A stretch of 60,552 nt of DNA, from NCBI GenBank assembly GCA_949373265.1, contig CASICT010000018.1, positions 1-60,552 of the forward strand. The letters are read 5' to 3'. Under the pieces are notes generated by a model. The model ran no database searches. It saw nothing but the letters and a program-made list of their open reading frames with translations, and was not told the origin of the DNA. Numbering within the stretch: position 1 is the stretch's first letter; every line of letters starts with the position of its first letter. This document shows positions 26,453 through 35,504 of this stretch, in pieces. Origin of the DNA: Candidatus Poseidoniaceae archaeon (GTDB taxonomy: Archaea; Thermoplasmatota; Poseidoniia; Poseidoniales; Poseidoniaceae). Both the position numbers and the translations under genes were made by a program.

Positions 26453-28758
26453 GACTTCCCCTCCTTGTTCCAGAGATTATTCATCGCCCGGAATGGGGCT
26501 CGGAATATTGATTCGAATTTCGTTTGGTGGGTTTCAACACCCTCATTAGCATCATACAGAGTTGGCTCGACCGCGAATGACGGTGTAGGAGGTGGTGATG
26601 TTACAGCCCATTCTAATGACCAGCCACCCCATGGGTCCTTTCCGACCTTTTGGCCTTTCTTTACAGAGCGAATTATGTTCCACACCAAGATTAGTTGGGA
26701 TAGACCAAAGATAATCGCGAAGATTGAGATTGACATATTTAATTCAGCAAATCCAGAATCCGCAGCATAAGTGTGAGTTCTTCTTGGCATACCCATAATT
26801 CCTACAGCATGCATTGGCCAGAATGCAGCATTGTATGAACAGAATGCGATTAAGAAGTGCCATAGTCCTAGTGTTTCATTCATCCTGCGTCCAGTTACCT
26901 TAGGGAACCAGTAATAGATTCCTGAGAATAAAGCGAAGATAATTCCGCCGATGAACACATAGTGGAAGTGTGCTACAACGAAGTATCCATCATGGAATTG
27001 AGTGTCAAGTCCAGCTACAGGGAAGAACATTCCAGAAAGTCCTCCAAGAGTGAATGTAATCAAGAATCCTAGTGACCAAAGAGTATGGGTCTTGAATACG
27101 AGACTTCCTCCCCACAAAGTGGCGAGCCAATTGAAGATCTTCACACCGGTTGGAATCGCTACAGCCATTGTAGTAATCATGAATGCAGAACGCCAAGCAG
27201 GACTCATACCACTGGTTAGCATGTGGTGGCCCCAAACAATGAATCCTACAACTCCTATCCCAACCATTGCATAGACCATCGACCTGTAACCGAAGATCGA
27301 ACGTCTAGCACTTGTTGCAAGTACCTCAGAAACAATTCCGAATGCGGGAACCACCACCACGTATACCTCTGGATGTCCGAAGAACCAGAACAAGTGTTGG
27401 AACAGCAGGGGGTCACCTCCACTGGTGAAGAACGTCGTACCTATCGTTGAATCGAACAGTAAGAAGAAGATGCCGATTACGAAAGCAGGTAGGCTCACGT
27501 ACAGCATGAATACACTGATTAGAACAGACCAAGTAAACAGAGGCATTTTCATCCATCCGACACCGTTTGCACGCATTGTGAAAGTAGTGGTGACGAAATT
27601 TACACCAGACAATGTCGATGATGCTCCAAGTAAAGCGATACCAGAGATGAAGGCAATCGTTCCAGGATTAGGCCCCTGTTCAGTGCCTAGGCCAGCCAAA
27701 CTCGAGTATGGCGGATACATTACCCAAGTGATGTCAGCCGCTTCACCGCTCCAAACACCTGTGAAAATCAGAGGTGCTGCCGCAACTATGATCCAGAATC
27801 CGAGTGCGTTAATCCTTGGGAATGCCAAATCCTTAGCTCCAATCTGTAACGGTAGAATATAGTTCATGAAACCAGCGATCATCGGCATTGCTGCTAAGAA
27901 AATCATCGTAGTTCCGTGTAAAGTAAAGAATGAATTGTACTCATCATATGTTAGGAAATCATTTTCGGGAAGAGCTAGTTGTATCCGGAAAAGTAATGCA
28001 AGTAATCCACCGACTAAGAAGAAGAAGAACCCGTATAGGAAATACAGAATTCCAACCATCTTGTGATCAGTTGTAGTCAACCAAGGTTTCAGGTAACTCC
28101 AGAAATTTCCAATCGAGAAGCTTTCAGGGTTGCGAGTGTAGAATACCCACATGCTACCGATTAGAATTAAACCGAGAGCTAATCCAATTACGGTCATAAG
28201 AATTGTAAGGGCTTCAGCACTAGGTGCGGTAGGGTTAGCATTGATTCCAAAAGCAGCAACTTCTATCCTATTCCAATCGTCTCCAGCATCTGTTGCAGCA
28301 CCGTCTCCATTTACTGCGTTACCATAGACTACGAAGTTTGCAATCGCAGTATCATCTGCAGGAGCGGTCCACTTGAATGACCAAGATCTTCGGTCATTGA
28401 TTTCCATATTGTGAGACAAACCGCCATCTATTTCCAGAACACTTGAATCTTCAACGTCTAATGATTCTAGGGTTCCAACACCGTCTTCGACGAATATTCT
28501 GAATCCACCGTTTTGGTCAGGGTTTGTCACCGGAACTTTGTCGCTGGAGATTGTTAGGGTGAACAGGTATTCTTCTGAGGCGTTAAACACATCTGGAAGA
28601 CCTTCGACAATAATTTTTGTATCACTGGTCATCTCTCCGTGGCATCCACACCCGGCAGGCTCAACATTTCCAATGCCGTTCTGCCTTGCTTCAAAAGATG
28701 ATGTAGATGCTAATGCAACTAACAGAATAGCAAGTAGTGCGACTGCGCGCCCCTTCAT
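26449..28758 (-). CDS. coxA: Heme-copper oxidase subunit I fused to an N-terminal secreted domain
   Basis: Catalytic subunit of an aa3-type (A-family) terminal oxidase. From about residue 225 the protein is canonical: LHGTTMIFLAAMP (low-spin heme His), FGHPEVYVVVVPAFG (CuB His and cross-linked Tyr), GHHML (CuB histidines) and VVAHFHYVFIGG (heme ligands). Before it, residues 1-24 are a signal peptide and 25-175 a domain with AGCGCHGE, GGFRIFVEDG and SWSFKWTAP, matching the choice-of-anchor V (Reeler-like) domain, then an extra membrane helix. The CGCH motif is CxCH, not the CxxCH of heme c. 769 residues versus about 550 normally. ATGA overlap with coxB. Confidence 0.93.
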   Translation of the reverse strand: MKGRAVALLAILLVALASTSSFEARQNGIGNVEPAGCGCHGEMTSDTKIIVEGLPDVFNASEEYLFTLTISSDKVPVTNPDQNGGFRIFVEDGVGTLESLDVEDSSVLEIDGGLSHNMEINDRRSWSFKWTAPADDTAIANFVVYGNAVNGDGAATDAGDDWNRIEVAAFGINANPTAPSAEALTILMTVIGLALGLILIGSMWVFYTRNPESFSIGNFWSYLKPWLTTTDHKMVGILYFLYGFFFFLVGGLLALLFRIQLALPENDFLTYDEYNSFFTLHGTTMIFLAAMPMIAGFMNYILPLQIGAKDLAFPRINALGFWIIVAAAPLIFTGVWSGEAADITWVMYPPYSSLAGLGTEQGPNPGTIAFISGIALLGASSTLSGVNFVTTTFTMRANGVGWMKMPLFTWSVLISVFMLYVSLPAFVIGIFFLLFDSTIGTTFFTSGGDPLLFQHLFWFFGHPEVYVVVVPAFGIVSEVLATSARRSIFGYRSMVYAMVGIGVVGFIVWGHHMLTSGMSPAWRSAFMITTMAVAIPTGVKIFNWLATLWGGSLVFKTHTLWSLGFLITFTLGGLSGMFFPVAGLDTQFHDGYFVVAHFHYVFIGGIIFALFSGIYYWFPKVTGRRMNETLGLWHFLIAFCSYNAAFWPMHAVGIMGMPRRTHTYAADSGFAELNMSISIFAIIFGLSQLILVWNIIRSVKKGQKVGKDPWGGWSLEWAVTSPPPTPSFAVEPTLYDANEGVETHQTKFESIFRAPFRAMNNLWNKEGKS

Positions 28759-29783
28759 TCCCTCAGCTCCTTATTTTCGAAGTATACTCCGAAATCCTCA
28801 TCGCAAGTTTCTCCTTCCTTGGCGACAACTTCCACCTGTCCATTCATCACTGAGTGTTGATTGCCACAGTATTCTGCACACCTGATAGGGAATGTTCCTG
28901 CCTCATTTGGTTGAACATACATCCAAGTTCCGCCTTCTAATCCTGGAACCGCGTCTTCTTTCATTCCCCATTCTTGGAGCCACAATGCGTGTTGAACGCC
29001 TTGGTAAACATTGGATTCATCGAATGCGGAATCCCTTAACGGGTTGCTACTGTAGATGTTGAATAATACATTTGTATCGCATGGGATGATGAGATCGCCA
29101 CTCATTTTGTATTCAATCGGAATGTGTTGCCAGCGGTGAAGAATTTTTCCTTCAGCATCCAGAATGTCGACATCTTGGAATATAAATTCATTGAATAATA
29201 CATCCAATGTAGTATTGTTTGCCAAAACTAGGTTGGCAGTACTTGCTCCATAAGTGACCGAAGCAGAAACCGCTCCAGGTCCAGCATCGATTGAAAGCCC
29301 ATTGGATGTGTCCCATGTGACATTATGGCCAGTATCCATGTCTTCCCAAGTTAGTTCATCTTGGTAGTAGAAATCCCAATACCATTGCTGCCCGTTAGCT
29401 TCAACGACAAATGAATCTTCATCATTTTGCAGGTTTTGAACTTCCCCCCAAACGATGTTCATCGAACCGAAAGCAAGTATTGTGACCCAGACCACTAGAA
29501 TCGTAGGGCCAAAGAACCATGCGAATTCAAGGTCAAAGTTGTGGCGCTCTTTAGGAAATGTTCCAACCTTCAGAACATCGACTTTGTCTGCAACAGGGTC
29601 GACGCCTTCCCTGTAGCGTAGGATGGCGATTATTAGCCATGCAAATGTGAACATTCCAACTAAGATTGACCAGAAAAGAAATTTATCATACAATATATTG
29701 AACACTGTATATTCATCTGGCCACAACTCACGGTCAGCGCCCATGTCTCGGCGGTTAGATGGCTGTATTAAGCGATTGCGCAT
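28755..29783 (-). CDS. coxB: Cytochrome c oxidase subunit II
   Basis: Carries the CuA electron-entry site. Two N-terminal membrane helices (FLFWSILVGMFTFAWLIIAIL and a second near 85-107) precede the cupredoxin domain. VVEANGQQWYWDFYY is the conserved aromatic region, and the CuA ligands lie in CAEYCGNQHSVMNG near the C-terminus. No CxxCH, so no fused cytochrome c. The region between WYWDF and the CuA loop is longer than usual (about 342 residues in all). First gene of the leftward operon; diverges from the UPF0235 gene. Confidence 0.93.
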   Translation of the reverse strand: MRNRLIQPSNRRDMGADRELWPDEYTVFNILYDKFLFWSILVGMFTFAWLIIAILRYREGVDPVADKVDVLKVGTFPKERHNFDLEFAWFFGPTILVVWVTILAFGSMNIVWGEVQNLQNDEDSFVVEANGQQWYWDFYYQDELTWEDMDTGHNVTWDTSNGLSIDAGPGAVSASVTYGASTANLVLANNTTLDVLFNEFIFQDVDILDAEGKILHRWQHIPIEYKMSGDLIIPCDTNVLFNIYSSNPLRDSAFDESNVYQGVQHALWLQEWGMKEDAVPGLEGGTWMYVQPNEAGTFPIRCAEYCGNQHSVMNGQVEVVAKEGETCDEDFGVYFENKELRE

Positions 29784-29814
29784 AGGTGATACTCTCCCGT
29801 AGGGAGGTTTGTTG

Positions 29815-30150
29815 ATGTGCCACCTCTGCGTCGGCTATTTTGTGGGGCTATCTGCATGTGTTCAAACCACCCTCTCAGGTGCTGTTTTAATCGAGATAGA
29901 AGTTCAACCAGGTTCGAGCCGACAAGGCATTATTGGGTTCAATGAATGGCGTAGTAGAATCCAAGTGGCTGTAAAAGCCGAAGCCCAAAAAGGCAAAGCT
30001 AATTATGCAGTTTGCAACGTTTTGTCGAAGATTTTTGCAGCGCCTGCTACAGTTGTTGCAGGCCACACAACCCGTCAGAAAAAAGTGAGCATTGAAGGCC
30101 TGTCATCAACTGAGATTATTGCAAAACTGGAGGGTCTTCTTGAATCGTGA
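29815..30150 (+). CDS. UPF0235/DUF167 family protein
   Basis: Small YggU-like protein. The family core is clear: VLIEIEVQPGSSRQGI, VKAEAQKGKANYAV and LSKIF. ATG 29815 is chosen because GGAGG lies seven bases upstream; TTG codons just before it are alternatives. Function is unknown; the fold is small alpha/beta. Its stop overlaps the start of the Toprim gene, so the two are translationally coupled. Confidence 0.8.
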   Translation: MCHLCVGYFVGLSACVQTTLSGAVLIEIEVQPGSSRQGIIGFNEWRSRIQVAVKAEAQKGKANYAVCNVLSKIFAAPATVVAGHTTRQKKVSIEGLSSTEIIAKLEGLLES

Positions 30151-30529
30151 AAAACGATATGCTTTGGCCCACAGGGCTATGGAATTATGCATTGAAGAGA
30201 ATGCAGAAGGTACTGTAATTCTCGTTGAAGGAAAGAGGGACGAATCAGCGCTAAGGACATTGGGATTTACGGGACCAATTGAAAAATTAAATCGCGGTTG
30301 GACCGTCGATAGAGTGGTCACATATATCGTGGAAAAATATGGCTCATGTATCGTCTTGATGGACTGGGATCGAACAGGAGGCAGGCTACAAAAAAGGTTG
30401 ATGGATTCGATGACGAGTCTAGACATTAAGCCATCAGATGAATGCCGAAGAGCATTATCAAAGGCAATGAAACCAGATACGATGTGTGTTGAAGACCTGC
30501 CTTCATTCCTTAGGGAGTCTGACTCCTGA
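30140..30529 (+). CDS. Small Toprim-domain protein
   Basis: Stand-alone Toprim protein of about 129 residues. ILVEGKRDESALRTLGF supplies the catalytic Glu, and VLMDWDRTGGRL the DxD metal pair. Start TTG 30140 is chosen because GGAGGG lies five bases upstream; a longer frame starts at 30092. Archaeal stand-alone Toprim proteins are related to primase DnaG and RNase M5 and probably cut or bind nucleic acids. Overlaps the UPF0235 gene by 11 bases and the convergent Lrp gene by 27. Confidence 0.8.
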   Translation: MNREKRYALAHRAMELCIEENAEGTVILVEGKRDESALRTLGFTGPIEKLNRGWTVDRVVTYIVEKYGSCIVLMDWDRTGGRLQKRLMDSMTSLDIKPSDECRRALSKAMKPDTMCVEDLPSFLRESDS

Positions 30530-30955
30530 TTCTTTGACTGTATTTAGGACAACATGCGTGAATGAGCGAGTTATTCCTTCTAGAGTGAACACCGCTTTTG
30601 TCAAATCATCAAGGTCTTCTCTATCCTTAACACGAGCTAAAACCATCGAGTCCCAATCTCCAGTTACATCATATACGCTGAATACTCTGTAGTCATTAGA
30701 AATTTGATTCTGTACGTCCATAATCATGCCTTTTTCAATACAAAGTCCAGCCATTACAGTCATCCCCCAGCCGACTTGTTCGGCACCTAGAATCGCAGTA
30801 TATCCCTGAATTGAACCATTAGCCTCAAGTTTACGTAGTCGATTGGTAATCGTACCTTGGGCAACACCGACCTTTTGTGCTAATTGTCTTTGAGAAAGGC
30901 GCGCATCTTCGTACAGGGCCTCGATGATAGCGCGGTCGGTAGAGTCTAGGGCCAT
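30503..30955 (-). CDS. Lrp/AsnC family transcription regulator
   Basis: DNA-binding regulator of about 150 residues. N-terminal winged helix (MALDSTDRAIIEALYED, LSQRQLAQKVGVAQGTITNRLRKLE), C-terminal RAM ligand-binding domain (YDVTGDWDSMVLARVKDREDL). ATG 30955 is chosen because the family starts at LDxxDxxII. Ligand and targets are unknown. It lies downstream of the thioredoxin-like membrane protein gene. Confidence 0.9.
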   Translation of the reverse strand: MALDSTDRAIIEALYEDARLSQRQLAQKVGVAQGTITNRLRKLEANGSIQGYTAILGAEQVGWGMTVMAGLCIEKGMIMDVQNQISNDYRVFSVYDVTGDWDSMVLARVKDREDLDDLTKAVFTLEGITRSFTHVVLNTVKESGVRLPKE

Positions 30956-30981
30956 GCCTCCGAACAAACGGAGGTTAGTAT

Positions 30982-32127
30982 TCAATTATTCGACACAGGG
31001 TCTGGTAGGTTTAGGTCTAGAATCCAATCTCCTAAGTCCTCAACTGTAACTGCGAGATGTAGTGATAATGTTCCATGGCCTGTGACTTTCAATGTGCCTC
31101 TATGGGTTTCCCCACCTGCTAAATTACCCTTCTTTATTTTGCCATTCGCTCTCCAGCCATCGCCCATGGATAAATCACCAACCTCAATCGAATTCCCGGT
31201 AATCAAGCGGTATTCAATCACATTTTCTTCAGACGACCAAGAGCCTTCTAGGCGCGGTAACCCCAACTCGCGCTGACGCTCTGCAAATACAATAAATCCT
31301 ATACAAATAGCGACTATAATTAGTAGAAGAAGAGGGGTCAAGGTTGCACTTTGGTCTACGGATTGCCAATAGGTAGGCATCTCTGCTCTTTGGATTGACA
31401 ATACGCGGTTAGAGGTCTCATTTTCAAATCCACCAATTATTACCAAGAGAATTTCATAACGGTCAGCATGACTAGCATCGCCCAAAACAATATCAGCGCC
31501 ATCTAGGTATTCTTTTGTGATGGTTTCATTCCATTGATTTGTGGTATTATTTGCAAAGTTAAAAGATGATGATGGATGCCAATCACGAACTAAATTGTTT
31601 ACAATCCGTCCTTTAGAATCTACGGCCTCAGTTTCAATGATGAATAGATGTATTTGTGTGGCGCCATTCAGCGTTTTTGGATTAGTCCAAGTGGCTGTAA
31701 TATTCAGAATTTCCACTTCTGATGAGCCAATTAACTGAACATTCCATTCCATATCGATCTCATTAGAATTGACCTTAGGGGTGTAGTCAGGGATATCTGA
31801 GATGTTCTCTGCATAGCCATCAATTGCAACAGATGGAACTTGATTAAGACCATGGTACATCAATCGCGAATTAGCATCATCATCTGGTAATCCTCCATTC
31901 TCTGATTCGGCACCAGTACGCCAATGAAGAAGAGTGATATCTCCATCCTTGTCCATTTCCGTTAGTTCATCAACGGTCTTATCATCATCATCTCCATGAA
32001 ACCATTCGACTAAAATCGGAGCATCATCTTGACTTTCAAAATGCCCTTCTGCATAGAGGGTTAAATCCGAAAGAGCAGTTGCTAGAGGTGCCAATAACAG
32101 TGCAACAAAAATTGCAAATGCCCTCAT
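30982..32127 (-). CDS. Secreted, membrane-anchored protein of unknown function
   Basis: Signal peptide at residues 1-18 (MRAFAIFVALLLAPLATA), then a region whose order (ILVEWFHGDD, DITLLHWRTG, VPSVAIDGY) recalls a thioredoxin fold lacking the CxxC cysteines. A beta-rich part with N-glycosylation-type sequons follows, one membrane helix near 265-285 (LLLLIIVAICIGFIVFA), and a cytoplasmic C-terminal domain of about 95 residues. Its start overlaps the stop of the methylase gene by 4 bases (ATGA). Confidence 0.6.
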   Translation of the reverse strand: MRAFAIFVALLLAPLATALSDLTLYAEGHFESQDDAPILVEWFHGDDDDKTVDELTEMDKDGDITLLHWRTGAESENGGLPDDDANSRLMYHGLNQVPSVAIDGYAENISDIPDYTPKVNSNEIDMEWNVQLIGSSEVEILNITATWTNPKTLNGATQIHLFIIETEAVDSKGRIVNNLVRDWHPSSSFNFANNTTNQWNETITKEYLDGADIVLGDASHADRYEILLVIIGGFENETSNRVLSIQRAEMPTYWQSVDQSATLTPLLLLIIVAICIGFIVFAERQRELGLPRLEGSWSSEENVIEYRLITGNSIEVGDLSMGDGWRANGKIKKGNLAGGETHRGTLKVTGHGTLSLHLAVTVEDLGDWILDLNLPDPVSNN

Positions 32128-33818
32128 TCTTCTTCCTCCCGATCCTCAATCCCAAGTTTCATTCGGAGAATATCTCTTTCTTTATCATCAATCATTAGAG
32201 AGACTCTTGCGGCAACCCAGACTGGAAGTAAGAACTCTCCACATCTCAAAATCGCCGAACCTCTTTCGATTTCAACAGGGAACTCTTCTGTAATTGGAAC
32301 ATCACCCTCAAGCATCGAATGAATAGTGTCCATCTCAACATCGATCAATCCTTTGGTAATGTGCGGCCTAAGCAATTCAAGAGCCTCTTGTCTTGTTCTC
32401 CAAATTCCTTTGTTATCAGTAAAAGATGGTTGACCAACATGTATTACCCTTAGAGGGTGGAAATCATTTCCTGGCCAAAAATCACCCTTTTTGTTTACGA
32501 CTATCTTTTCGTAAATTCTGTCATGAGCCATTTTAGATGATATGTTTACTCTCCTACCACGGTGCCACCATGAGAAAAGAGTCTTATCAATTCCCCAATG
32601 GTTACAGATTTCTTCAATAATCTCTGGAGTAGCCAAATTAGTGATATGCTTGTTCTTTCTTTGGCCAGGCAATTCTTCAGGTTCTCGGTTTAACTCACGT
32701 TTCAAAATCATCGAACGCGCCACGCCTTCAGGTGTTCTTTCTGCAACATGTTCAAACAATGCAACATAGAAACCACCAGTATCATTGTCATGTTGGTGTA
32801 CACGAATCGTCGAAGCAAGGTTAGGAGATTCTAGCCCTCTTTGGCTAGGGTTCAACATTTCTTGAGACAAACCGGGTAGTTTTGGCATCTGGCCATCCCA
32901 TTCCACAATCTCTGATTTCTCATCAAGGATTGGCCAATTGTCAATTCCTCTGTGACAAATCAGTGAAGGTAATATCCTCTCAGCATCTATTTCGATTAGT
33001 TTTAGCCAAGGGCACTTCTGTAGTATTTCGCAAACCACAGCCTCATTTTCAATTGGGTCCAAAGAGCACGTTGAGTATACCATATTACCGCCTGGACGTA
33101 GTAATTGAGCAGCTCTGACGGCGATATCAACTTGTAATTTGAATAGACTTCTTCCGACCTTAGGAGTCCACGAATTCCATAATTCACGGTTTTTCCTAGT
33201 TGTTGCGGTTCCACTACAAGGTGCATCCACCACAATTCCGTCAACACCAGGCTCCGGCATTCGCCCGATATGACGCCCGTCATGTTGCATAATCAGCATA
33301 TTCTCAATACCAAGTCTTCCTCGATTTGTTACTAGCAGATTCAACCTTCCAGATGATGGTTCATTAGCAAGAACTAATCCATCTGGAACAGCCTCTGCAA
33401 GTTGGGTTGCTTTAGAGCCAGGTGCTGCGCATGTGTCCATTACTAGATGGTTAGGAGCCGGGTCTAGGACTACTGGAGGCAACATCGAAACGGCTTCCTG
33501 CCTAGTGATACGACCGGTATCATGTAGTAGAATCATCAATTTCTTAGTATCATCATCCGGGTAATCAACTTTAGAAAATGGCATAGTCCATGATTCTGAA
33601 TCGGTCATCCAAGGGATTCGTTTGCCACCAACCGACTCTAACTGTTCTCTAGTCCAATCAATATCGTGCCTTCTTGGTGTTAGGCGCATTGTTACTGGAA
33701 GAGGAGAGGATGCGAACGGAAGCCACTTCTCAACATCGATGCCTAGACTTCTAGCCAATCCCGATAACGGAGTTTTATCTAACTCCAAGGCTAACTCATT
33801 GCCGGCGCCCCGCTCCAT
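32124..33818 (-). CDS. RNA cytosine-C5 methyltransferase (NSUN/Nop2/Trm4 family)
   Basis: AdoMet-dependent m5C methylase for tRNA or rRNA. MDTCAAPGSKATQLAEAV is the cofactor loop, VVDAPCSGTATTRKN and YSTCSLDPIENEAVV carry the two active-site cysteines (PCSG and TCS). The first 100 residues and the last 200, which include a PUA-like portion, are less conserved; at 564 residues it is longer than most archaeal members. First gene of a leftward pair with the thioredoxin-like protein. The target base cannot be told from sequence. Confidence 0.88.
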   Translation of the reverse strand: MERGAGNELALELDKTPLSGLARSLGIDVEKWLPFASSPLPVTMRLTPRRHDIDWTREQLESVGGKRIPWMTDSESWTMPFSKVDYPDDDTKKLMILLHDTGRITRQEAVSMLPPVVLDPAPNHLVMDTCAAPGSKATQLAEAVPDGLVLANEPSSGRLNLLVTNRGRLGIENMLIMQHDGRHIGRMPEPGVDGIVVDAPCSGTATTRKNRELWNSWTPKVGRSLFKLQVDIAVRAAQLLRPGGNMVYSTCSLDPIENEAVVCEILQKCPWLKLIEIDAERILPSLICHRGIDNWPILDEKSEIVEWDGQMPKLPGLSQEMLNPSQRGLESPNLASTIRVHQHDNDTGGFYVALFEHVAERTPEGVARSMILKRELNREPEELPGQRKNKHITNLATPEIIEEICNHWGIDKTLFSWWHRGRRVNISSKMAHDRIYEKIVVNKKGDFWPGNDFHPLRVIHVGQPSFTDNKGIWRTRQEALELLRPHITKGLIDVEMDTIHSMLEGDVPITEEFPVEIERGSAILRCGEFLLPVWVAARVSLMIDDKERDILRMKLGIEDREEEE

Positions 33819-33888
33819 GTTGGTGGGTCAGGGCTCTCACTCTTGTTGCTTGTGCAAGCCTAATGGGTCAGTTGCCCGTGGCATGGGT

Positions 33889-34827
33889 ATGGCAGAAACC
33901 TTGGTGACCCTTGCTTTCCTATCGGCCATAGCCATGTTATTGTCAACAATTTTTGATAGCGGTAAATGGTTTGCTAGTCTAACTGCAGCGTTTTGTGGCA
34001 TTGCATTTTTACTATCACCGTTCGATTCAATCCAACAAAACGGAGGCTCGGTTTTGGTCATAGTTGTCAGCATGGCAATACTGCTTCAGTATTATATCAA
34101 GCAAGGTATTTCAAGAAAATACCTCAATGGTACAGGGGGGGCAATCATCTTGCTTATGCTCTTGTCAATGTATCCACAAGATGGAATAAATGAAACTGTA
34201 AACGAATATCTACTAATAGAGAACATCCAAGAATTGGTAACCTCTATGGTAATCGGTCTTTTGATCACACAGTTATTAGTGAACTCTATTTCAATCGATA
34301 AGAGACTAAGTATAATCTCAGCCGTGGCGATTACAATCCTATTCCTATTGGGGAATCTATTGTCAAGAGATATTCTTCCTGTGGTAATAATTTCATGCGC
34401 ATTAATTGGGTTCATGCCTTTACTAGAAAATAAAATCAATTCAAACATCGGCTCAGGACAAGGCCGTTCGAGAGCATTAGGTCTGTCGATTGCAATCGGA
34501 ATAATGCTGATATTCGTATCTACATACGTGTCAGTATCTACCGTTAACAGAATTGGTACTGGAGATGGAGCAATTGCAGTATCGTTATGGATTACTCTTG
34601 CAATAACAGGTATGGGTTTGATTGGAATGTTGTTACCTCTGATGGGTTTCGACTCACATCCGCGCCCTGAAGCATGGGGCTGGAGAATTAGTTTGGCTTT
34701 CAGTCCAATGTTTTTAACATTACAAACAGACTTAGCAAGTCATGCTTTGTTAGGAGTTTTACTGGCTATAATGATTTCAATTAGTGCACCGTTGGTACTT
34801 GAAAAGAAGGCCGCGAAAGCAGTCTAA
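33889..34827 (+). CDS. Polytopic membrane protein of unknown function
   Basis: About 312 residues with nine or ten membrane helices and short loops, with no family motif I recognise. Start ATG 33889 (MAETLVTLAFLSAIAMLL) or ATG 33883; the longer frame upstream lies antisense to the methylase gene and is not real. The C-terminus EKKAAKAV is basic and probably cytoplasmic. Confidence 0.65.
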   Translation: MAETLVTLAFLSAIAMLLSTIFDSGKWFASLTAAFCGIAFLLSPFDSIQQNGGSVLVIVVSMAILLQYYIKQGISRKYLNGTGGAIILLMLLSMYPQDGINETVNEYLLIENIQELVTSMVIGLLITQLLVNSISIDKRLSIISAVAITILFLLGNLLSRDILPVVIISCALIGFMPLLENKINSNIGSGQGRSRALGLSIAIGIMLIFVSTYVSVSTVNRIGTGDGAIAVSLWITLAITGMGLIGMLLPLMGFDSHPRPEAWGWRISLAFSPMFLTLQTDLASHALLGVLLAIMISISAPLVLEKKAAKAV

Positions 34828-34903
34828 GCGATGGGGAGTCCCCCCAACTCTTATGAATGGATGAAAGCCGATTGAGGTTTGGAGAATTCAATTTCTCCAC
34901 AGG

Positions 34904-35275
34904 ATGGGGATCTTGATGGGAAGAGCATTTACAGACGGCGTAAGCAAAGGGAATAAACTGAAATTGACAACTCGAAAGCGGTCTTGGAAGCCACTTGCGG
35001 ATTTACAGGGGCTCAGTGGGCGTACTAGGGAAATCGGTTCTGGAATGGGACCACTATCTGAGGTTCCAGCAATGGTTAGAATCGAGGACGAGAAATGGGT
35101 TTTCGAGCGTATTAGCCAAGAGACATTATCACATCTGACTCACAGATTAATCATTCATGAGACCGAAGGTCCACGAACATTAGGAGCAACTCTAGATTTA
35201 GAAACAGCAATGCAAGTTGCTCAAGGAATGGCTAGAACAGAAGGCTCTGTTGTATTGATTGAACCACTTCAGTGA
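34904..35275 (+). CDS. Small protein of unknown function
   Basis: A 123-residue soluble protein with no cysteine clusters or membrane segments. It contains a basic start (KLKLTTRKRSWKPLADLQGL) and an alpha/beta C-terminal part (LGATLDLETAMQVAQGMAR, GSVVLIEPLQ). It ends 2 bases before the stop of the convergent Sec61-beta gene. Not recognised. Confidence 0.55.
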   Translation: MGILMGRAFTDGVSKGNKLKLTTRKRSWKPLADLQGLSGRTREIGSGMGPLSEVPAMVRIEDEKWVFERISQETLSHLTHRLIIHETEGPRTLGATLDLETAMQVAQGMARTEGSVVLIEPLQ

Positions 35276-35276
35276 T

Positions 35277-35459
35277 TCAAAACATATTCATAATCCAAGA
35301 AATAACTCCCTCGTTTACGAGGTAGATGAATCCGGATAATCCGATACATGCTAAGTATATTTGAGTTGGAGTAATCTTCCAGGCATCTTCAGACTCTTCA
35401 TCGAAGTATCGAATCAGACCTGCAGCCTGTTGAATACCGCTGCCGTCTTTCTTTGCCAT
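35277..35459 (-). CDS. secG: Preprotein translocase subunit Sec61-beta (SecG)
   Basis: Small tail-anchored subunit of the SecYEG channel. ATG 35459 gives a 60-residue protein: AAGLIRYFDEESEDAWKITP is the conserved archaeal Sec61-beta segment, followed by a single membrane helix (QIYLACIGLSGFIYLV). A longer start at 35489 adds ten residues that do not fit the family. Confidence 0.88.
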   Translation of the reverse strand: MAKKDGSGIQQAAGLIRYFDEESEDAWKITPTQIYLACIGLSGFIYLVNEGVISWIMNMF

Positions 35460-35504
35460 GATACCGCCGACACTGATTTCCTTTATCAACGCGACGCGCG
35501 AAGC

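Noticed and set aside
28600..28680. Heme c site at the CoxA N-terminus
   Set aside because: The motif is AGCGCHG, i.e. CxCH, which lacks the second spacer residue required for covalent heme c attachment (CxxCH).
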